Made by a program: the position numbers and the translations under genes
NCBI RefSeq assembly: GCF_012427705.1
Contig: NZ_CP048602.1
Location: forward strand, 1,736,001-1,800,000
Origin: Vreelandella piezotolerans
GTDB lineage: Bacteria > Pseudomonadota > Gammaproteobacteria > Pseudomonadales > Halomonadaceae
Length of the DNA: 64,000 nucleotides
Reading direction: 5' to 3'
Shown: in pieces, positions 49,226 to 59,185 of the stretch
Numbering within the stretch: position 1 is the stretch's first letter
Layout of the letters: each line of letters starts with the position of its first letter
Notes under the pieces: model-generated
The model's input: the letters and a program-made list of their open reading frames with translations, nothing else
Databases searched by the model: none
Told to the model about the DNA's origin: nothing

Positions 49226-50560
49226 ATGCAAGTTTCCGTCGAGACGACCTCCCAGATCGAACGCCGTATCACTATTCAAGTGCCGGCAGCAGACATCGAC
49301 GAGGCCGTCAGCGCTCGCTTGAAAGACACCGCGAAAAACGTTCGCTTGAACGGTTTCCGCCAAGGCCGAGTGCCCATGGCCGTCGTGCGTCAGCGCTATG
49401 GCGACAGCGTGCGCAATGAAGTGGTGGGCGAAGTGATGCGTGAGCGCTACGTACGCGCCATCACTGAAGAAGGTCTCAATCCCGCTGGTTTTCCGCAGAT
49501 TGAACCGAAGGTAAACCAAGCGGGTAAAGATCTTGAGTTCGTTGCCACCATGGAGGTCTACCCGCAGGTCGAGCTGGCGTCTATCGAAGGCACGGACGTA
49601 GAGCGTCCGGTGGTTTCTGTCAGCGAGGCCGATGTCGATGAAATGATCGATACGCTTCGCAAGCAAAATGCTGAGTGGGAAGAGGTCGATACGGCCGCAG
49701 AGGATGGCGACCAGGTTACCATCGACTTTCAAGGCTTCTTGGGTGACGAGCCGTTCGAGGGTGGCAGTGCTGAAGGCCATGCCTTGGTCATCGGTTCCAA
49801 CAGCTTTATTCCGGGCTTCGAAGAGCAACTGATTGGTACGAAAGCGGGCGAAGAGAAAACTATTTCTGTTACGTTCCCGGCAGATTACCAAGCCGAGCAC
49901 CTTGCTGGTCAAGACGCGACTTTCAAAGTCACCGTTCACAAAGTGAGTACTCAAAAGCTGCCGGAAGTGGATACGGCGTTCATTGAGCGCTTTGGTGTCG
50001 AAGGTGGTGATGAAGCCAAATTTCGGGCTGAAATCAAGAAAAACATGACGCGTGAGGCTTCTCAGGCGGTCGATAACCGTGTCAAGCAACAGGTGCTGGA
50101 TGCCCTCAAGAAGGCAAACGACATTCCCGTTCCCAGCGCGCTAGTTCAGCAAGAAACTGACGGTATGAAGCGTCAGGCCGCTCAGCAGTTCGGTTTGGGT
50201 GAGGATTTTGATGTTAGCCAACTGCCGAACGAGTTGTTCGAGGAGCAAGCTAAAGGACGTGTTCAAGTCGGTCTGCTGTTGGCCGAAGTGATCAAAGCTC
50301 ACGAGTTGGATGCTGACGACGCTGAAATCAAAGCCAAAGTCGAAGAGCTGGCAGAGCAGTACCAAGATCCCACCGAAGTGGTGGAGTACTACATGGGTAA
50401 CGAGCAGCTGAAAACCCAAGTGAAATCTGCCATTCTTGAAGAGAAGGCGGTCGATAAACTGCTTGAGCAAACGAACGTCAAAGACGTGGAAATGTCTTAC
50501 CAGCAAGCGCTGGCTGCTGCTCAGCAACAGGCTGAGCAAGATGAGAATGAAGAGGGCTAA
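49226..50560 (+). CDS. tig: trigger factor (ribosome-associated chaperone)
   Basis: Binds L23 at the tunnel exit and protects new chains. The 444-residue protein has the ribosome-binding N-domain with the signature [17 protein letters not shown] (near residue 42), a FKBP-type prolyl isomerase domain (about 155-245, [20 protein letters not shown]) and the long helical C-domain. GAGGAC precedes the ATG. tig-clpP-clpX-lon is the standard order, linking chaperone and proteases. Confidence 0.96.
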   Translation: MQVSVETTSQIERRITIQVPAADIDEAVSARLKDTAKNVRLNGFRQGRVPMAVVRQRYGDSVRNEVVGEVMRERYVRAITEEGLNPAGFPQIEPKVNQAGKDLEFVATMEVYPQVELASIEGTDVERPVVSVSEADVDEMIDTLRKQNAEWEEVDTAAEDGDQVTIDFQGFLGDEPFEGGSAEGHALVIGSNSFIPGFEEQLIGTKAGEEKTISVTFPADYQAEHLAGQDATFKVTVHKVSTQKLPEVDTAFIERFGVEGGDEAKFRAEIKKNMTREASQAVDNRVKQQVLDALKKANDIPVPSALVQQETDGMKRQAAQQFGLGEDFDVSQLPNELFEEQAKGRVQVGLLLAEVIKAHELDADDAEIKAKVEELAEQYQDPTEVVEYYMGNEQLKTQVKSAILEEKAVDKLLEQTNVKDVEMSYQQALAAAQQQAEQDENEEG

Positions 50561-50587
50561 CAGGCAAGCGCCTGATCTCATCGCGTG

Positions 50588-50612
50588 GCGCACCCTGCTT
50601 GGGTGCGCTTTT
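50588..50612 (+). terminator. terminator between tig and clpP
   Basis: GCGCACCC and GGGTGCGC form an 8-bp stem around TGCTT, followed by TTTT. It ends 28 bases before the clpP start, so some read-through is probably needed or clpP has its own promoter, which I cannot place. Confidence 0.75.
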
Positions 50613-50640
50613 CCCTTACCGGACGCAAGGAATCACCCGA

Positions 50641-51258
50641 ATGAGTGAGTTTGATATTCAAAACGCCGGCGGTCTAGTGCCCATGGTGGTTGAGCAGAGC
50701 GCCAAAGGGGAAAGAGCCTACGATATCTATTCGCGTCTGCTGAAAGAGCGCGTGATTTTCCTGGTGGGCCCTGTAGAAGACTACATGGCCAATCTTGTCG
50801 TGGCGCAACTACTGTTTCTTGAGTCTGAAAATCCCGACAAAGACATTCACTTATATATCAACTCGCCCGGCGGCTCTGTGACGGCAGGGATGTCTATCTA
50901 TGACACCATGCAGTTCATCAAGCCGGACGTTTCCACCGTGTGTATCGGTCAAGCCGCCAGCATGGGCGCGCTACTGCTTACCGCAGGTGCTGCAGGCAAG
51001 CGTTACTGCTTACCGAACTCACGTGTGATGATTCATCAGCCGCTGGGCGGTTACCAGGGGCAAGCATCGGATATCGAGATTCACACCCGTGAAATTCTTG
51101 GTATCCGGGAGAAGTTGAATCAAATCTTGGCCCACCATACTGGCCAAGACATTGATAAAGTGGCCCAAGATACCGACCGTGACAATTTCATGAGCGCCAA
51201 TAAAGCCAAAGAGTATGGCTTGATTGACGCAGTGCTGGATAAGCGGCCTACATCCTGA
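50641..51258 (+). CDS. clpP: ClpP, ATP-dependent protease proteolytic subunit
   Basis: Serine peptidase that forms the 14-subunit chamber for ClpX or ClpA. The 205-residue protein has the catalytic Ser in [11 protein letters not shown] (near residue 110), His in [10 protein letters not shown] (near 135) and Asp in DTDRDNFM (near 184). The N-terminal pro-segment ends near VPMVVEQ. The ATG at 50641 gives [11 protein letters not shown]; the longer open frame lacks support. clpX follows after 74 bases, an interval with a GGCGGC/GCCGCC hairpin (51297-51312). Confidence 0.96.
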   Translation: MSEFDIQNAGGLVPMVVEQSAKGERAYDIYSRLLKERVIFLVGPVEDYMANLVVAQLLFLESENPDKDIHLYINSPGGSVTAGMSIYDTMQFIKPDVSTVCIGQAASMGALLLTAGAAGKRYCLPNSRVMIHQPLGGYQGQASDIEIHTREILGIREKLNQILAHHTGQDIDKVAQDTDRDNFMSANKAKEYGLIDAVLDKRPTS

Positions 51259-51332
51259 TAGCGTGATAGGATTCTGCTTTTCTAACGAGCTTTTAAGGCG
51301 GCGTCAGCCGCCGCAGTGACAGAGGTACGCGA

Positions 51333-52613
51333 ATGGCCGACGGCAAAGGCAAGGACGAAGGTGGCAAACTGCTCTACTGCTCGTTTTGTGGCAAAAATCA
51401 AAACGAAGTACGTAAGCTGATTGCTGGCCCGTCCGTGTATATCTGCGATGAGTGTGTCGACTTGTGTAATGACATCATTCGCGAAGAAGTTCTCGAAGCC
51501 GATGCCGAGAGCGATGAGGAGCGTCTACCTACGCCCCGCGAAATACGTCATACGCTGGACGACTACGTCATCGGACAAGACCGCGCCAAAATGGTGCTGT
51601 CCGTAGCGGTGTATAACCACTACAAACGTCTGAAGTCAGAAGTGCGTGAAGGCGATGTGGAGCTAGGTAAATCCAACATCCTCCTGATTGGTCCGACGGG
51701 AAGCGGTAAGACGCTGCTGGCCGAGACCATGGCGCGGCTACTGAATGTACCTTTTACCATTGCTGATGCAACGACGCTGACCGAAGCAGGGTATGTGGGT
51801 GAAGATGTCGAAAACATCATCCAGAAACTGCTGCAAAAGTGCGACTACGATGTCGAGAAGGCCGAGCGCGGTATTGTTTATATCGATGAAATTGATAAGA
51901 TTTCGCGTAAATCAGATAACCCCTCGATTACCCGTGATGTCTCGGGCGAAGGGGTGCAGCAGGCGCTGTTGAAACTGATCGAGGGCACTACGGCGTCCGT
52001 ACCTCCTCAAGGCGGTCGCAAGCATCCCCAGCAGGAGTTCGTGCAGGTAAACACGGCCAATATCCTGTTTATCGTGGGCGGTGCGTTTGCCGGACTGGAC
52101 AAGGTGATTCGTGATCGCGCTGAAAAAGGTGGCATTGGTTTCAATGCCAGCGTGAAAAGCAAAGAGTCTTCTCGCGGTGTAGGGGAGCTTCTTGCAGATG
52201 TCGAGCCTGAAGATCTCGTCAAGTTCGGTTTGATACCCGAGTTCGTCGGCCGTTTACCAGTGATCGCCACATTGACAGAACTCACCGAAGAGGCCTTGGT
52301 GCAAATCTTGACCGAGCCGAAGAATTCGTTGATCAAACAGTATGGCAAACTCTTCGAAATGGAAGACGTCACTCTGGAATTCAGAGACGATGCCCTGAGA
52401 GCCGTGGCGGCAAAAGCCATGGAGAGAAAAACCGGCGCACGTGGACTTCGCTCCATTTTAGAGTCGGTTCTGCTCGATACGATGTATGAAATTCCATCCT
52501 TGGAAGGGGTGAGCAAAGTCGTCATCGATGGTTCCGTCATCGCTGGCGAAAGTGAACCGCTGTTGATTTACTCGCAGCAGCAAGAGACTCGTGTCGATGG
52601 TACCGACGGTTAA
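51333..52613 (+). CDS. clpX: ClpX, ATP-dependent unfoldase
   Basis: AAA+ ring that recognises and unfolds proteins and feeds ClpP. The 426-residue protein has an N-terminal four-Cys zinc domain ([11 protein letters not shown] and CDECVDLC, about residues 16-48), Walker A GPTGSGKT (near 118), Walker [11 protein letters not shown] (near 182), the pore loop region, the IGF ClpP-binding loop form (GGIGFNASV, near 268) and the C-terminal AAA lid. The length is normal. A terminator follows at 52661. Confidence 0.97.
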   Translation: MADGKGKDEGGKLLYCSFCGKNQNEVRKLIAGPSVYICDECVDLCNDIIREEVLEADAESDEERLPTPREIRHTLDDYVIGQDRAKMVLSVAVYNHYKRLKSEVREGDVELGKSNILLIGPTGSGKTLLAETMARLLNVPFTIADATTLTEAGYVGEDVENIIQKLLQKCDYDVEKAERGIVYIDEIDKISRKSDNPSITRDVSGEGVQQALLKLIEGTTASVPPQGGRKHPQQEFVQVNTANILFIVGGAFAGLDKVIRDRAEKGGIGFNASVKSKESSRGVGELLADVEPEDLVKFGLIPEFVGRLPVIATLTELTEEALVQILTEPKNSLIKQYGKLFEMEDVTLEFRDDALRAVAAKAMERKTGARGLRSILESVLLDTMYEIPSLEGVSKVVIDGSVIAGESEPLLIYSQQQETRVDGTDG

Positions 52614-52660
52614 TCATAAGGTGCCCGCCACGGCCTAGCTCTCCACCGCTTGTGCCAAAC

Positions 52661-52687
52661 CAAGGGGTCGCCTAGGCGGCCCCTTGC
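52661..52687 (+). terminator. terminator after clpX
   Basis: CAAGGGGTCGC and GCGGCCCCTTG pair (one T-G) around CTAG. The T run is short (TTGCTGTTAA), so it may be weak. Confidence 0.6.
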
Positions 52688-52759
52688 TGTTAATACGCGA
52701 CTTGAAATGGCTGACCAGCACGCAGTGAGCGTGTCCTGCCATGCCCTTTCCACTGTGTG

Positions 52760-52786
52760 GTACTTGACTAAGTACCCATCAAGTAC
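52760..52786 (+). promoter_or_regulatory. 8-bp dyad upstream of lon
   Basis: GTACTTGA (52760-52767) and TCAAGTAC (52779-52786) are a perfect inverted repeat with an 11-base spacer, which itself contains a third AAGTAC. It lies 27-53 bases before the lon start and overlaps the likely promoter (TTGACT at 52764). It is a candidate repressor site. Confidence 0.5.
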
Positions 52787-52812
52787 TCATCCGAATTTGA
52801 GGAACGTCTGCG

Positions 52813-55239
52813 ATGCAGCAGAACGCCGAACAGACACAATGTCTACCCCTGTTGCCGTTGCGGGATGTCGTCGTCTACCCGCAAATGGTTATTCCGCTTT
52901 TTGTTGGTCGTGAGAAATCCATACAGGCGCTGGAAGCCGCGATGGAAGCCGACAAGCGTGTACTGCTGGTGGCTCAACGCGAGGCCTCACAAGACGACCC
53001 TGATAACGCGGACCTCTATGCGATGGGGACCGTTGCTGACATCATGCAACTGCTCAAGCTGCCCGATGGTACCGTCAAGGTATTGATCGAAGGCAGTTTC
53101 CGGGCGGATGTCATCGATATCGAGGAAAGCGAAGCGGGCTACACTCAGGCGTATTTGACGCCACGGGAAAGCGAACCACTCACTAACCGTGAGCAAGAGG
53201 CGCTCGTACGGGTACTGCTCAATCAGTTCGAGCAGTACGTGAAGCTTTCCAAGAAAGTGCCTAACGAGGTGCTGAATTCGCTGTCCGGCATCGAGGACCC
53301 GAGTCGGCTGGTCGACACCATTTGTGCGCATTTGTCACTGAAAATTGGCGACAAGCAAGAGTTGCTCGAAATGGATCGCGTCCGGGATCGTATCGAGCAC
53401 TTGATGGCGTTGATCGAGTCAGAAATCGATCTGCTTCAGGTCGAGAAGCGCATTCGCTCGCGTGTCAAAGAGCAGATGGAGAAGACTCAGCGAGAGTACT
53501 ATCTCAACGAGCAGATGAAAGCCATCCAAAAAGAGATGGGTGAGCTGGATAACGTGCCCAATGAGGCAGAGAAGTACGAGCAAGCGATCAAAGCGTCCGG
53601 TATGCCCAAAGAGGCATCAGAAAAGGCAACGCAAGAGCTCAACAAGCTCAAAATGATGGCTTCCAACTCTGCCGAAGCAACCGTGGTGCGATCATATCTG
53701 GACTGGCTTATTGCCGTGCCTTGGAAAAAGCGCACCCGGGTAAAACACGATCTGGTCAAAGCGCAAGAAGTGCTGGATGCGGATCACTACGGGTTGGAAG
53801 AGGTCAAGGCACGCATTCTTGAATATCTTGCCGTACAAAAACGCGTGCGCAAGTTGAAAGGCCCAGTGCTTTGTTTGGTTGGTCCGCCCGGGGTGGGTAA
53901 AACGTCGCTTGGTCAATCCATTGCTCGCGCGACTAACCGTAAGTACGTACGTCTTGCCTTGGGTGGCGTCCGTGATGAGTCGGAGATTCGCGGTCATCGT
54001 CGCACCTACATTGGATCGCTGCCTGGTAAGCTGATGCAACGTATGAGTCGAGCCGGTGTTAAAAACCCGCTTTTCCTCCTGGATGAGGTGGACAAGCTGG
54101 GCATGGATCATCGGGGCGATCCTGCATCGGCACTGCTAGAAGTGCTGGACCCAGAGCAGAACGGTAGCTTTAGCGACCATTACCTCGAGCTGGATTATGA
54201 CCTTTCCGAGACGCTGTTCATTTGTACGGCGAACTCGATGAACATTCCCGGACCGCTGTTGGATCGTATGGAGATCATTCGTCTTCCGGGCTACACCGAA
54301 GATGAAAAACTTGCTATCGCCAAGCGCTATTTGTTGCCTAAGCAGCTTGAAGCGAACGGTCTGGAAACCCATGAGCTGGCACTGGGCGACGATGCTCTGC
54401 TGGAGCTCGTGCGCTACTACACACGCGAAGCTGGGGTGCGTGAACTCGAGCGCCAGATCGCGAAAGTGTGTCGTAAGGTACTGCGTGAACGTCTAGAAGC
54501 AGAGCGTAAATCAACAGATAAAGCGGGCAGCAAGCTGCAGGCGCAGCAAATACTGACGGCCGAGCAGATCGAAACCTATGCCGGTGTGCGCCGCTACAGC
54601 TATGGCTTGGCGGAGCAGGAGGATCAGGTCGGTCGTGTAACGGGCTTGGCCTGGACCTCGGTGGGTGGCGAGCTGCTCAATATCGAATCGGTCGTTACCC
54701 CAGGTAAAGGTCGCATCCATAAAACCGGCTCTTTAGGGGATGTCATGAAGGAGTCGGTGAGTGCTGCCCAGACGGTGGTCAAGGCGCGAGCCGAGCGTTA
54801 CGGGATCGACCATCAGCGTTTCGAGAACGAAGACCTGCATATCCACGTGCCCGAGGGTGCCACGCCTAAAGATGGCCCTAGCGCGGGTATTGCCATGGTG
54901 ACAGCCATTGTCTCCGCGTATACGCAGCGCCCGGTGCGTTGTGAGGTCGCTATGACGGGTGAGGTCAATCTGCGCGGCGAAGTACTGCCGATTGGGGGGC
55001 TAAAGGAGAAATTGCTGGCGGCTCGGCGGGGTGGTATAAAGACCGTCCTAATTCCTGAGGAAAATCGTCGAGATCTCAAGGAAGTACCGGAAAATATCAA
55101 AGATGCACTTGATATTCGTCCCGTACGGTGGATAGATGACGTGCTGGCGGTCGCGTTGACGGGTAACGTTGCCGAAGGTGCCACGTTGACAGGCGCAGAC
55201 ACGTCGTTCAGTACGAATGCTACTGCAAGTACCCATTAA
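52813..55239 (+). CDS. lon: Lon protease (endopeptidase La)
   Basis: ATP-dependent serine protease that removes damaged and some regulatory proteins. The 808-residue protein has the N-terminal LON domain (about 10-205), a coiled region, the AAA+ module with GPPGVGKTSL (near residue 357) and Walker B LFLLDEVDKL (near 420), and the peptidase domain with the catalytic Ser in TPKDGPSAGIAM (near 690) and Lys near 732 (GGLKEKLLAA). The ATG at 52813 follows GAGGAACG. A 26-codon upstream extension in another frame is a shadow. hupB follows, as in E. coli. Confidence 0.96.
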   Translation: MQQNAEQTQCLPLLPLRDVVVYPQMVIPLFVGREKSIQALEAAMEADKRVLLVAQREASQDDPDNADLYAMGTVADIMQLLKLPDGTVKVLIEGSFRADVIDIEESEAGYTQAYLTPRESEPLTNREQEALVRVLLNQFEQYVKLSKKVPNEVLNSLSGIEDPSRLVDTICAHLSLKIGDKQELLEMDRVRDRIEHLMALIESEIDLLQVEKRIRSRVKEQMEKTQREYYLNEQMKAIQKEMGELDNVPNEAEKYEQAIKASGMPKEASEKATQELNKLKMMASNSAEATVVRSYLDWLIAVPWKKRTRVKHDLVKAQEVLDADHYGLEEVKARILEYLAVQKRVRKLKGPVLCLVGPPGVGKTSLGQSIARATNRKYVRLALGGVRDESEIRGHRRTYIGSLPGKLMQRMSRAGVKNPLFLLDEVDKLGMDHRGDPASALLEVLDPEQNGSFSDHYLELDYDLSETLFICTANSMNIPGPLLDRMEIIRLPGYTEDEKLAIAKRYLLPKQLEANGLETHELALGDDALLELVRYYTREAGVRELERQIAKVCRKVLRERLEAERKSTDKAGSKLQAQQILTAEQIETYAGVRRYSYGLAEQEDQVGRVTGLAWTSVGGELLNIESVVTPGKGRIHKTGSLGDVMKESVSAAQTVVKARAERYGIDHQRFENEDLHIHVPEGATPKDGPSAGIAMVTAIVSAYTQRPVRCEVAMTGEVNLRGEVLPIGGLKEKLLAARRGGIKTVLIPEENRRDLKEVPENIKDALDIRPVRWIDDVLAVALTGNVAEGATLTGADTSFSTNATASTH

Positions 55240-55242
55240 GCG

Positions 55243-55271
55243 TTAAAGCAACGTCTGCTTTAATTTTACTT
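55243..55271 (+). terminator. terminator after lon
   Basis: TTAAAGCA and TGCTTTAA form a stem around ACGTC, followed by TTTTACTT. It starts 4 bases after the lon stop. Confidence 0.8.
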
Positions 55272-55321
55272 AATAAATTTGCCCAATGCCTTGAGCGGCG
55301 GGCATTTCACGGCCAGGTCGC

Positions 55322-55351
55322 TTGACAGGTGTTTCAAGGCATTGCTATAAA
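55322..55351 (+). promoter_or_regulatory. hupB promoter
   Basis: TTGACA (55322-55327), a perfect -35, and TATAAA (55346-55351), five of six for -10, are 18 bases apart. It is the strongest protein-gene promoter in the window and lies 81 bases before hupB. Confidence 0.85.
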
Positions 55352-55431
55352 ACGCAGCTATGCTTTGAGGTTGATGCACTCGGTGACCGTACCGTTCAGA
55401 GCCATTTTTTGAAACAGTTAAGGGGTGAAGT

Positions 55432-55704
55432 GTGAATAAGTCCGAGCTGATTGAAGCTATTGCCGCGTCTGCAGATATTCCGAAAGCAGCGGCAACCCGC
55501 GCATTGGATGCCATGGTGGAGTCTGTCACCGATAGCCTCAAAAAAGGCGAGAGTGTTTCTCTGGTCGGTTTTGGTACATTTGCGATCAAAGAGCGTGCTG
55601 CGCGTACTGGCCGTAACCCGCAGACGGGTCAGCCCATCGAAATCAGCGCCGCCAAAGTACCTAGCTTTAAAGCCGGTAAAGCGCTGAAAGACGCCGTCAA
55701 CTAA
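55432..55704 (+). CDS. hupB: HU family DNA-binding protein (HU-beta)
   Basis: A 90-residue nucleoid protein. It begins [11 protein letters not shown] from a GTG codon, with AGGGG 8 bases ahead, and carries [19 protein letters not shown] and the DNA-arm signature [14 protein letters not shown] (near residue 62). The position after lon and before ppiD matches hupB of other Gammaproteobacteria. It has its own strong promoter and a terminator at 55731. Confidence 0.95.
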   Translation: MNKSELIEAIAASADIPKAAATRALDAMVESVTDSLKKGESVSLVGFGTFAIKERAARTGRNPQTGQPIEISAAKVPSFKAGKALKDAVN

Positions 55705-55730
55705 TTGGGTCGCGTTGGCTGTAAATTAAT

Positions 55731-55756
55731 GGGCGCATCGCATCCGCGATGCGCCC
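55731..55756 (+). terminator. terminator after hupB
   Basis: GGGCGCATCGC and GCGATGCGCCC form an 11-bp stem around ATCC, followed by a loose T-rich stretch (ATGTTATTTTC). Confidence 0.7.
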
Positions 55757-55815
55757 ATGTTATTTTCTGGCCCGCTATTTCGGGCAATAGATGGCTTTGA
55801 TGATCTGAGGCTAGC

Positions 55816-57633
55816 ATGCTGCAAAGTATACGAGATGGCTCCAGAAGCTGGGGTGCCAAGATAATTATCGGTCTCATGGTGGCAGCCATGGCACTGTTTG
55901 GCGTGGAGTCGCTGTTTAGCGTGTTCGGCAGCGATCCCAACGAGGTCGCCAGCGTCAATGGTGAGCCCATTATGCGTCAAGAAGTCGAGCTGAACGTTCA
56001 ACGTGCGTTGCGCTCTGGACAGGTGCCGCCAGAGCAAGAGCGCGCCTTGCGCAACGATATGCTCGATCAGCTGATTACCCAATCCTTACTGACCCAGTAC
56101 GCGGAAGAGGGCGGTTTTTACGTCTCCGATGCTCAATTGGATCAAATGATCGTTAGCTTGCCCGAGTTCCATGATCAAGATGGACGATTCTCAGCAGACA
56201 TTTTCCGTAACCGTCTCGCCGGTGCAGGTTACACGCCTCTCTCGTTTCGTGAAGAGCTACGAGTAGACATCAAGCGACAGCATTTACAGCAAGGGCTTGC
56301 CTTTAGCGATTTCACCCTGGCTAGTGAAGAAGAGCGTTTGGCTGACTTACAGCGGCAGCAGCGAGATTTTCGTTACGTCATGCTGAGCGCCGAAGACGCC
56401 AATATCGACGTCAACGTTACCGACGAGCAGATGCAGGCTTACTACGATGCCAATCAGTCGCGTTTCGAGCGTCCTGAGCAGGTGCGCGTAGAGTATGTGT
56501 TGATCGATCGCCAAGCTATGGCGGAGGACGTCGATGTCGACGAACAGGCGCTTCGCGACGCGTGGCGAGCGCAGAGCCAAAGCGCTGATCGTCGCGTATC
56601 GCACATTATGATCACTTTCGGTGACGAGCGTAGCCGTGAAGAAGCTCAGGCGCGGGCTAGCGAAGCGCTTGCGTCCCTCAACGAAGGCGAAAGCTTTGCT
56701 GATACGGCCGCGCGCTATTCCGATGACACGGCTAGTGCCGAAGATGGCGGTGATCTAGGTGTCATCAGTCGCGGCTTTTTTGGTGATGCTTTTGACGAGG
56801 CGGCGTTTTCCCTGGGTGTGGGCGAAACCTCTCAGCTGGTAGAAATGGATGGTGCTTTCCACATTCTCCGCGTGACCGAGCTGGCAGGCCCCACCTTCGA
56901 AGAGCAGCGTGATGCACTGGCTCAAGACGTGGCACTTCGGGAAGTGAATGACGCGTTCAACGAACGGGTTCAGCGCTTGATCGATGAGAGTTTTGCCGCG
57001 GATGACCTTCAAAGCGTCGCCGATGATCTCGGCCTGACACTCGAGCGAACGCAGTGGATTGCCCGTGATGAAGGGGAAGGCGTACTTTCCGAGCCTGGCG
57101 TGCTAGATGAAGCCTTCAGTGCAGACGTGCTGGAAGAGGGCTATAACAGCGAAGTCATCGAACTCGATAACGACCGTCGTTTGGTGCTACGGGTGGCCGA
57201 GCATCGTGACGCGACGGTTCTGCCTTTGGAAGACGTGCGCGATGAGGTCGAACAGGCCGTCGCAGCTCAGCAGCGTCAAGAGGCCCTTCAGGCTCAGGCG
57301 GGAGAGTTGATTGCTTCCTTGCGGAACGGTGAAAATGTCGAGCTGGAGTGGCTGGAAGCCAATGACGTGTCGCGTCAGTCGGATAGCGCACTGCCTCAAT
57401 CGCTTGTGGGCGAAGTGTTCCGTATGCCGCGTCCCAGCGAGGGCGAAAGCGTTTATCGTGCGGTGACTATGCCGCAAGGTGTGGCTGTCGTTGCGCTAGA
57501 TCGCGTTTTTGTAGGCGAAGTGGACGAGCAGATGACCGCGTTCGTTGCGCAAATGGCCGAGCAGCTTCGTGCCCAGTCGGTTATCCAGGGGTTGATCGAC
57601 GATCTACGTAACGATGCGGAGATCGAGCGCTAA
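55816..57633 (+). CDS. ppiD: PpiD, periplasmic folding factor (SurA-N/parvulin)
   Basis: Membrane-anchored periplasmic chaperone that works near the Sec translocon. The 605-residue protein has a short cytoplasmic start (MLQSIRDGSRSWGAK), one membrane helix (about residues 16-35), a SurA-N-like chaperone domain (about 40-200), a parvulin-type PPIase domain (about 260-360, VSHIMITFGDERSREEA, with DLGVISRGFFGDAFDEAAF) and a C-terminal domain that completes the chaperone fold. Most residues after the helix are acidic, as expected for a halophile's periplasm. GAGGC precedes the ATG. Confidence 0.93.
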   Translation: MLQSIRDGSRSWGAKIIIGLMVAAMALFGVESLFSVFGSDPNEVASVNGEPIMRQEVELNVQRALRSGQVPPEQERALRNDMLDQLITQSLLTQYAEEGGFYVSDAQLDQMIVSLPEFHDQDGRFSADIFRNRLAGAGYTPLSFREELRVDIKRQHLQQGLAFSDFTLASEEERLADLQRQQRDFRYVMLSAEDANIDVNVTDEQMQAYYDANQSRFERPEQVRVEYVLIDRQAMAEDVDVDEQALRDAWRAQSQSADRRVSHIMITFGDERSREEAQARASEALASLNEGESFADTAARYSDDTASAEDGGDLGVISRGFFGDAFDEAAFSLGVGETSQLVEMDGAFHILRVTELAGPTFEEQRDALAQDVALREVNDAFNERVQRLIDESFAADDLQSVADDLGLTLERTQWIARDEGEGVLSEPGVLDEAFSADVLEEGYNSEVIELDNDRRLVLRVAEHRDATVLPLEDVRDEVEQAVAAQQRQEALQAQAGELIASLRNGENVELEWLEANDVSRQSDSALPQSLVGEVFRMPRPSEGESVYRAVTMPQGVAVVALDRVFVGEVDEQMTAFVAQMAEQLRAQSVIQGLIDDLRNDAEIER

Positions 57634-57660
57634 GTCCTTGAAATACCCCATTGGAATAAA

Positions 57661-57726
57661 TGCAAGTGCCCGCGTGGGCGCTTGCAATGAGCCGAGAAAA
57701 AGCCGATCGAGTGATCGGCTTTTTTT
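57661..57726. terminator. tandem hairpins between ppiD and lpxH
   Basis: A first 11-bp stem at 57661-57686 (loop GCGT) is followed by a second, AAAAGCCGATC-GAGT-GATCGGCTTTT, at 57697-57720 with a T run to 57726. The second also has an A run on its left, so it can terminate both convergent genes. Confidence 0.88.
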
Positions 57727-57743
57727 GTCGCTCGTATCGCAAG

Positions 57744-58514
57744 TCAAGGCAGAGCGTCGAGCGAAAACTGACGCAGAACGGGTTCGGCATGACGCTCATT
57801 AGCAGGCTCTACCACCACATCCCAGCCGTGTTGGTTGTCCCAGTCGCCCAGTACGAAGCGCTTGGCAGGAACGTCTTCGACCGTGAGGTCGTGCACCTTG
57901 GGCCGATGGGTGTGCCCATGAATCATGGTCGTTACACCGTAACGTTCCATGAGTGCCACAACCTCATCTTGGGTGACGTCCATGATGTCGTCGGCTTTGC
58001 CCGCATTGGCATCACCCGACTGCATGCGCAGGCTTTTGGCAAGCTCCAACCGCTGCTCCAGGGGCAGCGAAAGAATTTGCTGCTGCCACTGTTCGCTGCG
58101 CGACTGAGCGCGAAAAGCCATATACGCCTCGTCTTTGGTGCAGAGGCTATCGCCGTGGAGAATGACGGCGGGAACGCCTTGCAGCTCTACTTGTTCGCTT
58201 TCCGGTAGCAGGGTGGCGCCACAGGCGTGAATAAAACGTTCACCCAGTAAAAAGTCTCGGTTGCCATGGATGAAATAGACGGCAGTGCCAGCTTCACTGA
58301 GTGCGTGCAGTCGTCGAATGACGTCATGGGCCACGGTGCTCAGTGGGTGAGGGGTGTCCAGCAGGTCGTCACCCATCCAGGCATCGAAAAGATCTCCCAG
58401 GATGTAGAGCGCCTGTGCCCCACTGGCCGTCTGTTCTAAGTAGCGATAAAACCCCTGATTGATCTCAGGTGTCTCGTGACTTAGATGCATATCAGCGATT
58501 AGCAGCGTACGCAT
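57744..58514 (-). CDS. lpxH: UDP-2,3-diacylglucosamine diphosphatase LpxH
   Basis: Hydrolyses UDP-2,3-diacylglucosamine to lipid X, the fourth step of lipid A synthesis, at the inner-membrane surface. The 256-residue metallophosphoesterase has DMHLSHE (near residue 8), LGDLFDAWMGDD (near 40), GNRDFLLGERF (near 80), LHGDSLCT (near 120) and the C-terminal IHGHTHRP (near 198), giving the two-manganese ligand set. It begins 14 bases after the ppiB stop on the same strand; the ppiB-lpxH pair is common. Confidence 0.95.
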   Translation of the reverse strand: MRTLLIADMHLSHETPEINQGFYRYLEQTASGAQALYILGDLFDAWMGDDLLDTPHPLSTVAHDVIRRLHALSEAGTAVYFIHGNRDFLLGERFIHACGATLLPESEQVELQGVPAVILHGDSLCTKDEAYMAFRAQSRSEQWQQQILSLPLEQRLELAKSLRMQSGDANAGKADDIMDVTQDEVVALMERYGVTTMIHGHTHRPKVHDLTVEDVPAKRFVLGDWDNQHGWDVVVEPANERHAEPVLRQFSLDALP

Positions 58515-58528
58515 AAAGCTCCCAACGA

Positions 58529-59029
58529 TTATTCCGCTTCCTTCACGTAGGCGCGTTCGATGATGACATCTTCCGCAGGCACATCGGCGTGCATGCCGCG
58601 ACGTGTGGTGCTGACGCCTTTGATCGCGTTCACCACATCCATGCCTTCAACGACTTCTCCGAACACCGCATAGCCCCAGCCTTGCAAGCTTTTGCCACTA
58701 TGGTTAAGGAAGCTGTTGTTACCGACATTGATGAAAAATTGTGCCGTAGCAGAGTGGGGGTCTTGGGTGCGCGCCATGGCCAGCGTGCCGATGGTGTTTT
58801 GCAAGCCGTTATCGGCTTCGTTCTCGATAGGGTCACGGGTCGGTTTTTGGTTGAAGTCCTGGTCGAAACCGCCACCTTGAATCATGAAGCCATCAATGAC
58901 CCGGTGAAACAGCGTGCCGTCGTAAAAACCGTCGCGCACGTACTGCTCGAAATTGGCTGCCGTAACCGGGGCTTTTTCATGATTGAGCGCGATGGTGATG
59001 TCACCGTGGTTCGTCTGTAATACGATCAT
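58529..59029 (-). CDS. ppiB: peptidyl-prolyl cis-trans isomerase B (cyclophilin)
   Basis: A cytoplasmic cyclophilin of 166 residues that speeds prolyl bond isomerisation. Signatures are [16 protein letters not shown] (near residue 43), with the catalytic Arg, and [18 protein letters not shown] (near 95). There is no signal peptide, so PpiB rather than periplasmic PpiA. The start at 59029 ([11 protein letters not shown]) has AGGA 8 bases ahead; the 6-residue longer reading is less likely. It is transcribed away from glnS. Confidence 0.95.
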   Translation of the reverse strand: MIVLQTNHGDITIALNHEKAPVTAANFEQYVRDGFYDGTLFHRVIDGFMIQGGGFDQDFNQKPTRDPIENEADNGLQNTIGTLAMARTQDPHSATAQFFINVGNNSFLNHSGKSLQGWGYAVFGEVVEGMDVVNAIKGVSTTRRGMHADVPAEDVIIERAYVKEAE

Positions 59030-59061
59030 GGATAAATTCCTGTTCAATAAAAGCGTTCGCC

Positions 59062-59092
59062 TTGGCGCTGTGCATCGGCGTCACGTTATAAT
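59062..59092 (+). promoter_or_regulatory. glnS promoter
   Basis: A perfect -10 TATAAT (59087-59092) has TTGGCG (59062-59067) as a possible -35 at a long 19-base spacing. The -10 reads TATTAT on the other strand and could also serve ppiB. Confidence 0.45.
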
Positions 59093-59185
59093 AGCGGTTT
59101 TGCTCGGCACCGCGAAGCGCTAACCCTGATTGCCTTTGCATCGTTTGCCCAGCACGCCATCCACCATGAGGTTATCAACACCACC

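Noticed and set aside
52741..52812. Heat-shock sigma-32 promoter before lon
   Set aside because: CTTGAC and CCCAT are present but only 7 bases apart, far short of the 13-15 needed.
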